DNA of 64,000 bases, from assembly GCA_030549495.1 (NCBI GenBank), contig JAUIRK010000007.1, positions 62,001 to 126,000 of the forward strand. Direction: 5' to 3'. The DNA is from Nectonema munidae (Eukaryota > Nematomorpha > Nectonematoida > Nectonematidae). The notes under the pieces are model-generated. The model worked only from the letters and a program-made list of their open reading frames with translations. It ran no database searches and was not told the DNA's origin. Positions within the stretch are counted from its first letter, which is position 1. Each line of letters opens with the position of its first letter. Positions 10,830 to 23,884 of the stretch are shown piece by piece. A program made the position numbers and the translations under genes.

Positions 10830-11865
10830 ATAAAAATAATAAAATAATAAGAATTATTAAATATATTTATTCTCTTATTGGTAAGGCTGGAATTTTTAAA
10901 TCTTTGTTTGAGACAAACACAAAAATTTCGATAATTCTGTTCTGTAAGATGTATTAAAGTTTAATACAATTAAGGAGATATATAAAAGAAAATATACAAA
11001 TGTTTCTTAAATTTATATTACTTTCTTCTAACAATGTTAATAATTCAGAAAGAGATTATTAATAACGTTTTTTAAAAAATTAAGTTTTATCCAAAATTGC
11101 TAGAGTTAAACTTTTATATTCTTTATTAACTTTCATTTTTTAACTACATTTTGGACAATAAAATAGATTTTTTTATTGGATAATTCTCAAAAAAATCATC
11201 TAAATTTCAAAAGAAAACTTTAACTTCAATTTTTAAATTAAATTAAACAGGGTTGTAAATATTTTTATTACGGCAGTTTTTATAAAGAAATCAATTTTCA
11301 GCGGCAATCGGCTTTATTAAACAAACGCTAGGAGAAAAAGAGGTAAAGAGAAGTGTTTAGACTAGGAGGTTATTAAAGGTGTCCTACAATAACTACACTT
11401 TATTACTTCATGTTCTCATAAAGTGTGTTTGATAAAGCCAATTTTGGGCAAAAATTCACTTATATTTTAATTTAAAAATAACCGATTGAAGAAAAACTCT
11501 TTTTGGAATAGAAGATATTCGTTCTATGTTTTTATAACATTGTATATCAACTCTGAATTTCCTGTTCTTTATTTGAGTTGTTTGTAGAGAAATTCATTTT
11601 TAGTTAAAGTAAATGTAATTTTTATCGGCGCGTCTCTTTATCCAAATAGATCCAAATATATCAAAATAGACTCAAATACACCTAAATACACATATATACA
11701 GTCAAAAAAGCTTAAAAATAAAAAATTTACTCATTTATAATTAAAAAATTATAAAAAATGTATTATGATGATTAAAAAACAACTAAAAAATAAGTTTTTA
11801 AGTGAATAAGTGGATATATAAATCAATTTTAATAACTATAATTATTAAATTATATTATATATATA
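10830..11865. other. CLPTM1 upstream region, no gene recognised
   Basis: This AT-rich spacer lies between the CLPTM1 start and the Helitron end. It should contain the CLPTM1 promoter, but no specific element can be defined by eye. No conserved frame was seen. Confidence 0.5.
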
Positions 11866-13760
11866 CTAGCCGTTCCTGTGGTCTTTTTTCGCTTCGCTTA
11901 AAAAAGTGTTTCTCGATGTGCTCTAAACATAGGATCATTGGTAGAGTGTTGTTAAATTAAGATGGAACGACTCCGCGACCGGTTAGTTAAAAATATAATT
12001 GATAAAAAATCAATTTTGAAATCAGTAGCTATTTTAAATCTCTTTTTATTAACCAATTTGATTAATTTTTATCAAAAAATATTACGACTATTGAATTAAC
12101 GATTCTCCTTTTTTATAGGTAAATTTAAAATTAAATATCATGAAATTGACGAGAAAACAACACCAGAAAATGGCCATGCTTATTTTGTTTGAAAATCAAT
12201 TAAAAACTGTCATAAAGCTACGGTAAACTGCATGCGCTAAACATGGCGGTTTTTATACATCTGAATTTCAGATAATGTAATTTTTGTTTATTATTCCACA
12301 CGTACGTGCAGGTATGTGTATGTATAAATGCATTTTAAATTACTTTAGCTGGAATACAGGTCCCCCTTCCAATATCGGTATTATCCTCTTTAGGGCGGGG
12401 GTATCATGCGAGCCAGAAATCTCACACTCAATGTTGCCTGTTTAGCTACCAGTACTAATTCTTTATCTCCTTATATGGTTTTTCAATTCTAAGATATGTT
12501 TTTGTAGTCTGATACACCTGAAATTAATGGCCTGAAAGGATCTTGCTCTTGATAGGGCAATATGAAGTTGTCCATGACCGAAGCATGTTTTCTTCAAAAA
12601 AAAACCTACATTTTCAAAAGTCTGTTCCTGACTTTTATTGATAGTGGGTGCCTAAGACAATTTGAGTGGAAACTAAATGGGCTTAATTTGAAAAGGAAGA
12701 TTTGTATCGTTAGGAGATAAGGAAATTCTAGGAATCAAGACAATATTTCCACATTTAACACCAGTAAGAATATGACAGTCGATTGTATTATCCATTAATT
12801 TAAATATTTTTAGATGGGTTCCATTATAGAGACCATCTCTGAGGCTAAGATTTTGAAGAAACATTACGATAGATTCTACTTTTAAAATGAGCTTATGTGG
12901 TGGCATACGAGATAGTGTCAAGGATTGATAAACTTTCTTCTTGATTTAGAGTCAGTACTCTATTATATTTTAGATTCCCTCAGAAGACCATGTAATACTT
13001 TGTTGTTAATTTCTAAAGAGTCTTCGTTGGTCGGAGTTAAAATGACTTTATCTACAACGTTAATACCATCATCATTAAAAACAGAAGTAAATATGTTATC
13101 ACTTTTAGATAATACACATTCATTTTGTATTTGAATACAATCTTTGGAATGGTCGTTATAGTTAGCAGGTATTTGTACATTTCCTATAGAAAGTAGAAAT
13201 TCGGAAAAGTGGGCATCTTTTTAAGCGGCCCTCATAATGGTATGGAGTTGAAAGACTTGAACTAAAAGCTAGATATACGAACTTTTCAAGCACTATTCAA
13301 TAATTCGGGCGGTGTTTCCTTTTTTGACAACAGGTAAGGTTTGATGGAAATCTCCACCAAAAATAATAATTTGTATATTAGTGTTACAGGTATCTCTAAG
13401 CATTTTATCATTTGCTTCACGCCCGTATTTAAGGATCATTCTCTTTTTAACTTCGTCAAAAATTATGATATCTTGTTTACGGAGAAATTCGGCATGTTGA
13501 CTATTTGGTTTGATATTACAAGTTGCATTATCTAAAACAGGAATTTGTAACCTAAAAAGAGAATGAATAGTTCTGCCTTTCTTGTAACAAAGTGGCAGCA
13601 ATCCCAGTCCAAGCACAAGTAAGGAATTTAAATTACGACCAGTAATTTCTTTAATGATGTAGTTATATGTGAAAGTTTTACCTGTGCCACTTGAACCATA
13701 AATAAAGAAAACATTAGCTGAAGATTTGTCATTTTTTCTAAGGAACCAATGACTCAATCA
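11866..13760 (-). mobile_element. Helitron relic: Pif1-type helicase and 3' terminus
   Basis: Minus-strand frames 13293-13757 and 12673-12921 encode parts of a Pif1-like helicase as found in Helitron Rep/helicase proteins. They show Walker A GSSGTGKT (near residue 21 of the first frame), a degenerate Walker B IIIFDE, FGGDFHQTLPVV, then MPPHKLILKV, LRDGLYNGTHLK and VLIPRISL. More C-terminal remnants extend to about 12540. At 11866-11869 the minus strand ends in CTAG followed by T. A CTTTTTT/AAAAAAG stem around AAGCGAAGCG lies about a dozen bases inside. That arrangement is the known Helitron 3' end (hairpin, short spacer, CTRR, insertion before T). The Rep nuclease and 5' end were not found. 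Stops and frame changes make it inactive. Confidence 0.68.
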
Positions 13761-14555
13761 GCAAAAGAAAAAGTATAGTTCTTATATTAGCAGTTTCTTC
13801 TCTAGCTTGTTGAATGTTGGGGAGATCTTCAATTAATGTCTCTTTCAAAGTTGGAATTCCAAAATAAATGAGTGTTTTAGCAAATTGTTCGAGAATATTT
13901 CAATTTTTTCAAGTACAGGTTGTTCAGCTTTGAAATCAGACTCATACTGGAGATAATCCTTTATCATATCCAAACGAACGGTTTTCTAGAACTGAGAAGG
14001 ATTACTTGGCTCACCATATATCAAAATAAAAGAAAATGAATTAATCAACTCTCAAGCTTACGCGTGCATATCCGCACACCATGGAAAGTGCTTTAAGATC
14101 TACTTACCTAAATACTTTGTTGGCACAAAGTAACTTATTTGGCACAAATTAGTTACTACCATGTATCTTCTTTTTTACCGTTGTATCTTTTGTTTAACTT
14201 CCATAAGAGAAAAAATGTTTAGAATCAATAATTTTTCTTTTCCATTTTTTTCCTCAAAATGTTACAGTCAACTTTGAGTAAATTTTTAAATTTATAAGCT
14301 TACTTATTTAAAAATGATATGCTGGTAATGTACTTTACGGTTTCGGTAATCAAAAATTTTTAATATTTTTTAATTTGTTCTAAATTTTTTCAAATAGTTA
14401 GTTATTTTTATGTAAAAGAACTAGAATCTTTAGTAATATATATCAACGAAATAAACTACTTTGAAAAATGTATAGTTTGATTGACATCACAACAATAAAT
14501 AATTGTTAAAATTTTTTTTTGTTTGACGGAACCGTAAAGTAAAACATTACCTCTA
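13760..14555. other. Possible Helitron interior, otherwise no gene
   Basis: The first few hundred bases may be the upstream part of the helicase relic (minus strand), but I could not identify a motif. The rest is AT-rich with nothing recognisable. Confidence 0.4.
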
Positions 14556-14559
14556 CAGA

Positions 14560-14985
14560 GTAATCAATCCATCTAACTAATTCATTTGATATGAACCAAA
14601 CTTGTTGAAAATTGGGGAGAGAGAGGCTGAGAAATATTTTTTAGCTCCAAATTAATATTGCATCGGATAGTGGGGTTATCGAATAATCTTCTGTCGCATA
14701 AATAAGTTATGACTATTACCAATGAATCCTCTAATACAACCCTTTCCATATGGTCTTTAGAAGACAGACATGTTTAACCTTCGAACACCAAATATAAAAT
14801 CGATTCAACCAAAAATTCAGCTCCCTAAAGATTTATAAAAGAGATCATTTTTAGTCATGGTATAAAACCTTCACTTAGTTAGAGTATAGCATATCTAGCT
14901 ATAGACTGTGACCATCCGTTTCAATAAATGGTAAATGGCAATAAGGAGGGAAAAAGACTTAATTACATCTGTTGAGTAGTGATTT
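14560..14985 (+). repeat. Inverted repeat pair, left copy
   Basis: This segment matches, as a reverse complement with many substitutions, the segment at 18870-19390. Paired blocks include TAATCAATCCATCTAACTAA, CTTTAGAAGACAGACA, AGTATAGCATATCTA, GACCATCCGTTTCAATAA and AATAAGGAGGGA. It is a dispersed repeat of unknown class; the two copies lie in opposite orientation and flank the first two visible Tudor exons. Confidence 0.6.
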
Positions 14986-15319
14986 TGTTCCCTTGTTGAG
15001 CTTGAAGAGTTGTTCACAAACTTTCTAAAAATTTTCGGCGTAGGGGTCTAACTATAATTTTTTAATAGCTCGGGATCTAATTATAAATCGACATATAGAC
15101 TACTGTACTAAAAAATCGACACAATTGTTTATTCAAAAATTCTCTGAACAAAGAATTTTTGAAATATTTTTTTCAAGTTTTTGCCTTGACTAAAATTGTA
15201 TCTGCCCTATAAATTATTCATCACAAAATTTCCACTTTTTATAATTTTGGTGAACGGATTTTTCCTAGACGCTTTATCTCCTTATTTAGTCTGTGCATTT
15301 AATTTATTTAATTCTTTAG

Positions 15320-18300
15320 AAGATCTAGAAATTGTTAAAGTCTTTCATGTAGAAAATCCAAGTGAGTTTTATGTCATAACGAATTACGATTTTGAAAAAT
15401 ATTCTAGAATTCACTTCAAGTATTCCGAATTAATCAAGAATAATCAATTACACAAACCAGAAAAAATCGAAAAAGGTTATTTCTAAATTTTATATAAAAT
15501 AAACAACATTTTTGCCATTTGATAATTTTATATATTTTTTTAAGTTTCTTATACCTATATTGAATATTTTCTTCGATATTTGTGTTAAGGTAAATATATC
15601 ATAGAGTGTTTTCATCTAGAAAAATGTAATTTGCGCATCTTATTTTCAACTATGAGCAGTGATGGGATTCATTTTATATTTCTTTTATGTTTAATTAGCT
15701 TAATAGGGTTTTCTTTCAATCATAAATATTTGTATGGTTAGTTTTTCACTGAAATCTGTGACTTTTTTATTTAGTAGCTTAGGCCTTTACTATTTGATTC
15801 ATGTATGGAATTTAGTGTCCACTTTTGATTGGGCGCTATCGAGTTCGTATCTGAGATTACATATAAAAAACCAAAGCAAAAAAACAATACTATTTATTTA
15901 AAAAAATAGACTAATTTAATTGAACTTCAACGTTCTCGAATGTTAATATCTTTTAAATTCTACTTTAAAGATAATAAATGATTTTCTTGCTCACAATGCC
16001 GATTTAGCACTGCGTGATTTTTTAGTAAAGAACATTAACCAATTTCCAAAAAATTAGGCCCTAAAATGTTATTTTTTACAAGATTTCTTCTCCTTTCTTC
16101 ATTCTGTTATTTTTTGGCATTTATTTCCTAACTTTGAAAATAAAGTCCGTATTCAACAAATTTTAATTCTTTTATCTCTAACTAATCAGCGTTTTTCAAA
16201 CTTTTTTTACTGCGACCCATAGCAAGAACCACTGTCTGCATCGCGACTGTGCAAACATCCAGGAAAATTCAGCATCGACAATTTATATGTATATTTTCTT
16301 TATGATCTGCACATTGTTTTATTTATTTGTATGAATAAAATATTAATACTTTTAGATTTTCTTTACTTTGCTCTGCCTTGATTTCCATTGCAATATAAGT
16401 CCAAGATACTTCATCTTTATATCGATTATTATTTTTCATTATTTATTCCTTCGTTGGTAGGCTCGCTTTACTTGGCACACTTTGATTATGATTCCAAATG
16501 GTACAGAGTCAAAGTTCTTGATATTTTGCCGATTAGCTCTAATGACTCAATCCGTGCTTTTGACTCTTCTTTATCACCTCAATTCGTCTACGTCCAATAC
16601 ATTGACTTTGGGAACAAAGAAACCATATCTGTTCAAAAGTAATTTCTTTAATGTGTCTTATTTCAACGAACCTTTTTCTATACTTTATTATTTTTAAATG
16701 ATAAATTAAGAGTGTTTCTGAAAGATACATATCAGTTCTGATCAGTGATAGGACGATTAATTGGCATCGCAATCGTAAGGTCTGAAATGTTGAATAAACA
16801 TGGCTGGTGAGAGTTTAAAGGTTTTTTTAATAAAGAAAGAAGACAGTTAAATTTAAACAAAAAATGTGATGATTTTCCTAAAAAAAAAGCTAATAAAAAC
16901 AGATTTTTATGGAAAAATTTTAAAGAACTTTAAAGAGAAGATCCAAACTCAAAACTTTACTTTTGGAAACACTCTGTAACCGAACTCTTTGTAAATATGT
17001 TTTACTTTTATAATAATGATAATAATAATCAATTTTACGGCTAGTGTTCCCAACACACTGATGTTTAGCCGGTTTTTACAACTATGGCATCTAATCTCTC
17101 ATTATTTTGCGTCTGCATTCATCTCTATTTTGCTCCTCCCCTAATGCTAAATGTCTTTTGCTCATGTCTTTTTTGATTATTTCTATCCATGTCATCTTTG
17201 CCTGCCTTTACAACTCTTTGCAACTTTTTTTTTATAGATTTTTTACTTTAAATTATATAAATATGATTTCTGCTGTGATTAATTAGCTTAGTGAGCGCAT
17301 AAACGTGTGAACCGTAGTTTGTAAATCTCTATGTATTGATAGAAAAATAAGTTAGCCAGCTCTCTACATTTTAGAAATACAATATATAAATACTTTACAC
17401 CAGAAGTGCATTGATTTTCATGCCTGATTTTATAGATGTAAATGTGCATTTTTCTTATTGGTGTCAAAAGATTATATATGTCGACTCATACCTAACCTTT
17501 GAAAGGGAAGAGGAACCTAAGTGTCTTTTGTGTTCTGAAGTGTCAGCTTCCATTTCTCGAAAGCCCGGTAAGTTAAAAAGTATCCTATGGAGTTTCAAAA
17601 AATAGCTGTTGTCAAAAAGTCCCACAGTATAGGAGAACAGTTGAAATTACTTTGCTGCAAAGATATCATATTGAATGTGCTAAGAAGTTTTGAACTTAAA
17701 AAGCTGAAGAAAATCTTGTCAAACGATACTGTTCGAAGGCTAATAGGAGAGATGTCTGGTGACATACTGTCTCACGTGGTTATATTGATTTCGAATTCGA
17801 TTTTCAACTTTTTTTTTGCAATTCAACCCTAATGGGATGCTGTCAACTTAGCTCAGCCTTTCGTTTACCTACGATATGTATATGAATGACAGGCACCTGA
17901 TAGACGAACACCTTGTAGCATATCTTAGACAACAAATTTCTCTTTATTTTCCTAACCTACAAAAATTTGGAAAAATTATCCTTTTATCAAAAATCCCTTT
18001 GTCATCTCGATTAGTGATCTGGCCTTAGAAGGCTTCCCAATTCAAGAACAGTTTATTGATTTGAGGTTCAAAACAGGTTTTTTGTGAAATGTCTCGTAGC
18101 GATTTTTCGATTGAATGCGAGAGTCCTATGCTGATGTTGCAAAGATGGCTCTGAAAATTCTGATTCGATTTGCCACTACATATGAGTGTGAACAAGCGTT
18201 TTCCATGCTACTTTCCATTGAAACCAAATTGTGAAACAGATAGGAAGTGAGTAATGATATGAGTGTTGCATTGGTCAAAACAGAGCCAAACTGCTTTAGA

Positions 18301-21300
18301 CAAAGCAGATGCATCCCTCCCATTGCCTTGTTGATCGGATTATTCGTACAATTTTAGATAAAACGATTGTGTCAATTTTCTTAGCACAGTAGCTTATATG
18401 CAGATTTAATTTTTTTGAATGAGACCGCGAGACATTCATATATGATTGAGTCAAAGCTGAATCAAACTGAAATTTCTTATGTCTTGCTATTATTTTTGCT
18501 CTCATCTATTGGGTTTGAGTATGTTCATTGTTCAAACTTCCTCTATTTTATCTCTAATTACTGAAATAAGGCTTTTTGGCTATAACAAATTCTTCGCATT
18601 ATCGTAATGACAAATAATTTGCAGCATTATGGCTTTTCATAAACCGACCATGTATTTTACTGAAGGTAAGATTTATGGATATCATTAGCTTGATAAATTC
18701 ATACCATTTACCAGAGTTTGAGCTGTTTTATTATTCCAGCTATATGATATTTAAAATTAAAAAAATACATATAATACTTTCAGAAAAATTTCAAATAGTT
18801 ACTGTTTTGACTAAAATAGACTGGCAAGCAAGATTTAAAGTTAATGGATTGAACAGTTAACTCCTGATGTTATCCTTGAGACTTTCCCATTAGTACATGG
18901 AGAGAGAGTGATGGCTACTCACCGCATGTGATAAGGCCTTTATCCCTCCTTATTGCTTTTCACCAGTTATTGAAACGGATGGTCACAATTGCCCTTTCAG
19001 ATTTTGATATTCTTTTACTGAAACAACTGCATGCGTAAAAAATGCCTTACCGATAGATATGCTATACTTTAACCAACTAAAGATTTTATGCCTCTATAAA
19101 CGATCTTTTTTGTAAATATTTAGGGAATACAGAATTCTTGCTTCCAGCCGATTCTGCATTTCGTCTACGAAGGTTAAAAATGTTTGTCTTCTGAAGACCG
19201 TATCGAAATGCTTGTATTAAAAGACTCATTGCTAATACATTCAGGCTTCATTTATCCCACATTCGATTGATCGAAGCCCGCTATCGACATTACTAGTCGC
19301 TAAAAGATTTTACCCAGCCTCACATCTCACCATTTGTCAAGAGTTCTGGTTGATATCAAATGAATTGGTTAGGTGGATTCATTACAATGTACTGTGTCAC
19401 TTTGCTGCTTAAAATTAAATTTTAAATTTATAAATGTTAAAATTATTCACAACGAAACACTAAATGAGAGAAGCAAAGAACGATCTTATATAATCGTCAT
19501 ATTATTATTATTACCTACGCATATATTCAGTTAGTAGGGTAAATTGGTTGAAAATAATTGATTGGAAGAAAATTGGCTAAAATCCTTAAATCCCTAAGCT
19601 ATGCGCGATAAATGACATCATGATGAAATTATTTGTACTCAGTTTTATTGACAAAAATTTTAAGGAAGTCTAAAACATTATCAACTATTCAAAACAGTCT
19701 TGATAAAATAAAACTAAAGCATTAAATAAAATGAATATCTAAGAATGAAGATGCTATGAATTTGAATTCAGAAATAAAAGACTCGATTGTTTAAATTATT
19801 ACATGAGGCGAATATAATAATCAAGACATCTATCCTAACTATTCTATTACATTAATTTAACTCTTTTAGTTATAGAGATAAAATATTTATGCTTTAAATT
19901 ATAAAGAATATTTTCTTATATAGTTATGTGTTATAAAAAATATTTGCCTCCCTGAAAAATTTGTGGTTCTTGTTCAAATTCCTGGCTACATTACTGCTTC
20001 TGATCAACTATATATTATATCTATACTCTATAGTTATGTCAACCATATAAGAAAGTAAATAGATTTTAAATATTCATTCTAAGCAAGAAAATCAGCCTTG
20101 GATATCTGTATAAATGGCTGAAGTATAGAGTATAGACAATCGTTTATTTCAGGTTTAGTTTTGAAATTTCTATAAAATGCAAAACCTGTCCATGATAAAC
20201 GGAAATATTCTTGAGTGAATAATGATTTGCTAAGTCCGATTTTAAAAATTCAAAGTAAACTCAATCAAGAAGAAACAGAATCGTAATGCGCTTTTTTTCG
20301 GAGCCAGAGTTGTAATTGGAATCTTTCGAAATTTTGCTATCGTCCCATCACTTCTTCCAATGATTACTGAATTCGTATTTAGAAAGCTTTTGCTTTGAAG
20401 TTATAATTATGTAGTAACGAATATATCTAATGGCGCATCTATGACTCTGCGTGCGCCAACAGTGTTAAAAATTAGTCAATTCTTTTTTCTGATCTTTGAT
20501 ACTGGGAAGACGCAATTCTAATAAAAATTTTCAACTCTTATTATCTCAACTAAATTTTATAAAATCCTCTTTTGTTAATTTATTCTAAAAAAGATGTTTA
20601 ATGTGCGATTTGAAACAAGTAAAATTAAAAAAATCAAAATTATTGGTGGAGCTAAATGCTTTTTCACCCGCTTGAAATCGCACCCCCGAATGCATTTCCC
20701 TGTCTTAAATACCTGCATCTATCAATAACATTTAGTCGATTTCGACTATTTGAATGGAGATAAAGAAGACGACCAACTGAATGCTTTAAAATAAATAATT
20801 AAAAATAAGGTATATTTTAATCACTTTTACTTTCAAACCTGATTCATCAAGATATGAAAATCGGACAACTGTCATATATAACTGAGCTCTTTCCATAATA
20901 TATATTTTATATTTTTTAATTTGAACTCAATTTAAAATGTTCTTATATGGACCTCTCTAAAAACTAGACTGAGTTTTTCACTAATCAAAATTCGATAACT
21001 TTTATCAAAAAATTTTACTTCTAATTTTAGCTCTTCTTTTTATTCTAGATACAATTATAACTAACATTGGTAAAAAGTTTTATGATTTATCAAAACCATA
21101 AAGGTCATTTGGAGTAATGTTCTATGAAGAAATTTTTTAAATTTTGCCGAGTAATGTTCAAGAGCCTTCAATTTTTCCATCTTTGACCATCTCCATCTTT
21201 TTACTCTTTCCCTTACACTTCGACACAACCACTTTTTGATATATATGAAATGAAGTTATTGCTTTCAAAATCTTTCTTAACTGAACACTATCCATTCAAA

Positions 21301-21938
21301 TTTATCTTCGTTATGATTTTAATGAACCTTTTTGCAGAAGTAAAGCGCCTACCTACCTACTTATATTGTTTTACTTTTAGGCTTCTTTACCACACAAACC
21401 TTGATAAATACCCGCCCTTTTGTTATCGTTGTTCACTTTTCAAAGTGCAACCTTTAGGAAAATCAATGGATTCGATGAAATGGGGCGATGATGTTTCCAA
21501 CTTTTTTGCTCAACTTGTTTTGGATGAAGTCTTTATTTTAAAGGTTAGTAAATTTTTATGTATTTTGATGGACTAATTTTCGAAGAAATTTTCCTATGTA
21601 TAAAACCAGATTTCTCATTTTTACAACAATTTAAATATAAAAAGTGTGAATAGGTTTCCATCTTAGTGATGCTCAGAAAGAATGTAACGGTCATGGCCTT
21701 ATCATTAGACTTTTTTTTTTTAGCTAAATCTATAAAAAAGGAAGAAATGGTAGGGAAGTAGAAAATTTTTGTTTCGAAACTCATTTTATTTTCATGAAAC
21801 CGAAAAAAAAAAAAAAAAAAAAAAAAAATTTTTTTTTGGAAATTTAAAAAAAATTTTTTAAAAAAAAATAAAAAAAAAAATTTTTTTTTTTTTTTTTTAT
21901 TTAATTTTTTTATAAAAAAAAAAAAATAATTTTTAAAA

Positions 21939-21993
<55 letters not shown>

Positions 21994-23884
21994 TGTTGGC
22001 ATTATGGATTGAGTATGTCATACTATAAAAATGAAATAAAATATCAAATTCGTTGCAAACACTTCGTTTATTTTTGTATTTTTTCTTTAGTAGGAGAAAT
22101 CAACTTTAGCAATCTATTTGTCTTATGCAAAAAACTTCGTTTGAATTTACGATCAAGATTATCAAATTTCTAATTTAGTTGAAGAAAAAGAAAAATTCTT
22201 GAGTCTAAATAATTTTACTCATCATTACACCTTTATCTCAAAATAGAATATAGATGTAGTTGAGGTAACAAAATAGAAGAAGATACGATCTCTAAAAAGC
22301 AGAACTAAAAACATCAAAACAGTGTTCTACACATGCTATTTTTCAATGTTCTAAAAAAACTGTTTGAAAGAATACCATCAAATCAACTGAATTATTTTCA
22401 ATAAATTTCAAAGATATGTCTATTTTTTAGTCTTTTGTCTAAATGTTTTGCTTTCTGTCTTAACTTTTTTTCCAATAGTGATGCGCATGCCATTTATGAT
22501 TTCTGTTATTAGAGAACTTTTTTTACAATGTACAGAAATCAGAGTTGATAAAGTTCTTACCTTTTTTTCAAAAGGTTTTCTTTTTCAGACTTGACGAGTA
22601 TCTATCAAATGCATAAAATTAATTGCGGCATAACAGAAACTCAAATAATAATTTCAAATTTTGTAATTTGTTTTATTCAAAAGACCGTATAATTTTCTAA
22701 TACTTTTAGATCAGGATTGGCAAACCTGTCGGTTGAAGCACCGTATTTAAAATTTTACACCTTTAGGAGTCTCGTTGGAATAGTAAAATGATCAATAAAA
22801 ATAAACAAGGTAAAAGTTTAAAAGAAAGAAATAATATGTTTTTTGCAAATATTAAAAAAAGTTTTAGAGAAATATTTCAAATTAGTTTATTGATTCAATG
22901 ACCTTTAAGCAGGTAAAAAATAAAGCAATTTTTTCAGCAATGTGATAATTTTTAAAGTAAATTAATTTAAAGACCTGTAGGATAAATGTAATCGTGAAAA
23001 ATATTCTAAATTATAAAAACTATTTTTTTTAAATTGTTACGTGATGAAAATTCATTATACATTTGAAACAATAGATATTACTTAAGAGTAGCTTCTTCAA
23101 AAATTAAAATAATAACTCCTCTTCAAAAAAGCAAAACTCTATAACCCATCAGTATACAAGCATGCCTCCTTAGGATAAGAAAACGCCATATTAGTGGAAA
23201 TACCTTGCGCCAATCTGATATTTATTTATTTATTTTTCGTTATCAAGTATCATTACGACGAAATGAATTTGTTTCACGTTTACGAACTAACTGAAAAACG
23301 AGCAAACTAAACCACCTTTTACCTAATTACTGATTTATAGATATATGTAAATATGTATATTCTTAAAAAAGCAAATAATAAACCATTGGAAATAACTCAT
23401 CTAAAACATATTGGAAAAGTTGAGCAGGCGCCGTATGTTTTACTTGTTGGGTGTGGGTGCGTTATGCAAAGCGGCCAAAAGTTTTACTGTGAACGCCTTT
23501 CATTCACATTTTTCAACGGAGTTTTTTCATCAAATTTACGAAGGATGATACAATTGTGAAGATTTCATCAGTTAATAATTTTTTAACTAGAAGTTCTCAT
23601 CTAAAAGTAAAGATACTTGCTTTGTTGATTTGTATTGGAAATATTCGAACATTGACTTCTCTGATGACTCCGAGATTCAATCCATCGCCAAATGTTTGCA
23701 TTTTTTCAAAAAGGCTCTCGACTTGAATTATGATAAGCGTACACTCTTTATCATTTCACTCTTATTTTCTATGAAGGGATTCACACCATTCAACACTGCA
23801 CTCACTCATCCACTCTTTCTTCATAACACGTTTATTTCTTTTTCATCGATCAGAGAGTCTAAATTCATTACCAGGAAAAATCAA
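15320..23884 (+). CDS. Tudor gene, extended Tudor unit 1 (four exons)
   Basis: Exon 15320-15475 encodes the SN-like entry strand (FHVENPSEFYV). Exon 16461-16638 is the Tudor core, with LYLAHFDYDSKWYRVKV and VYVQYIDFGNKETI. Exon 21381-21543 gives YPPFCYRCSLFKVQP and a W...FFAQLV helix. Exon 23591-23884 gives FVDLYWKYSN. Phases are 1, 2, 0 and match at each junction. The core keeps the aromatic-cage positions (W-Y in DSKWYR, F in IDFGN) and the Asn that contacts methyl-arginine, so this unit is expected to bind ligand. The intron 16639-21380 is 4.7 kb and full of transposon relics. Confidence 0.85.

Noticed and set aside
11962-12100. ATG with good context (aagATGG) and a possible donor soon after, as a first exon of the Tudor gene
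   Set aside because: It lies in the tail of the Helitron relic and codes for nothing recognisable; no evidence links it to the Tudor exons.
17411-17605. CxxC-containing frame as a RING or MYND exon of the Tudor gene
   Set aside because: The CLLCSEVS...KPGKL pattern continues into hAT transposase blocks, and the flanking Tudor exons join in phase without it.
21545-22021. 158-codon minus-strand open frame rich in Phe and Lys
   Set aside because: It exists only because homopolymer A/T runs contain few stops; it is not protein-like.
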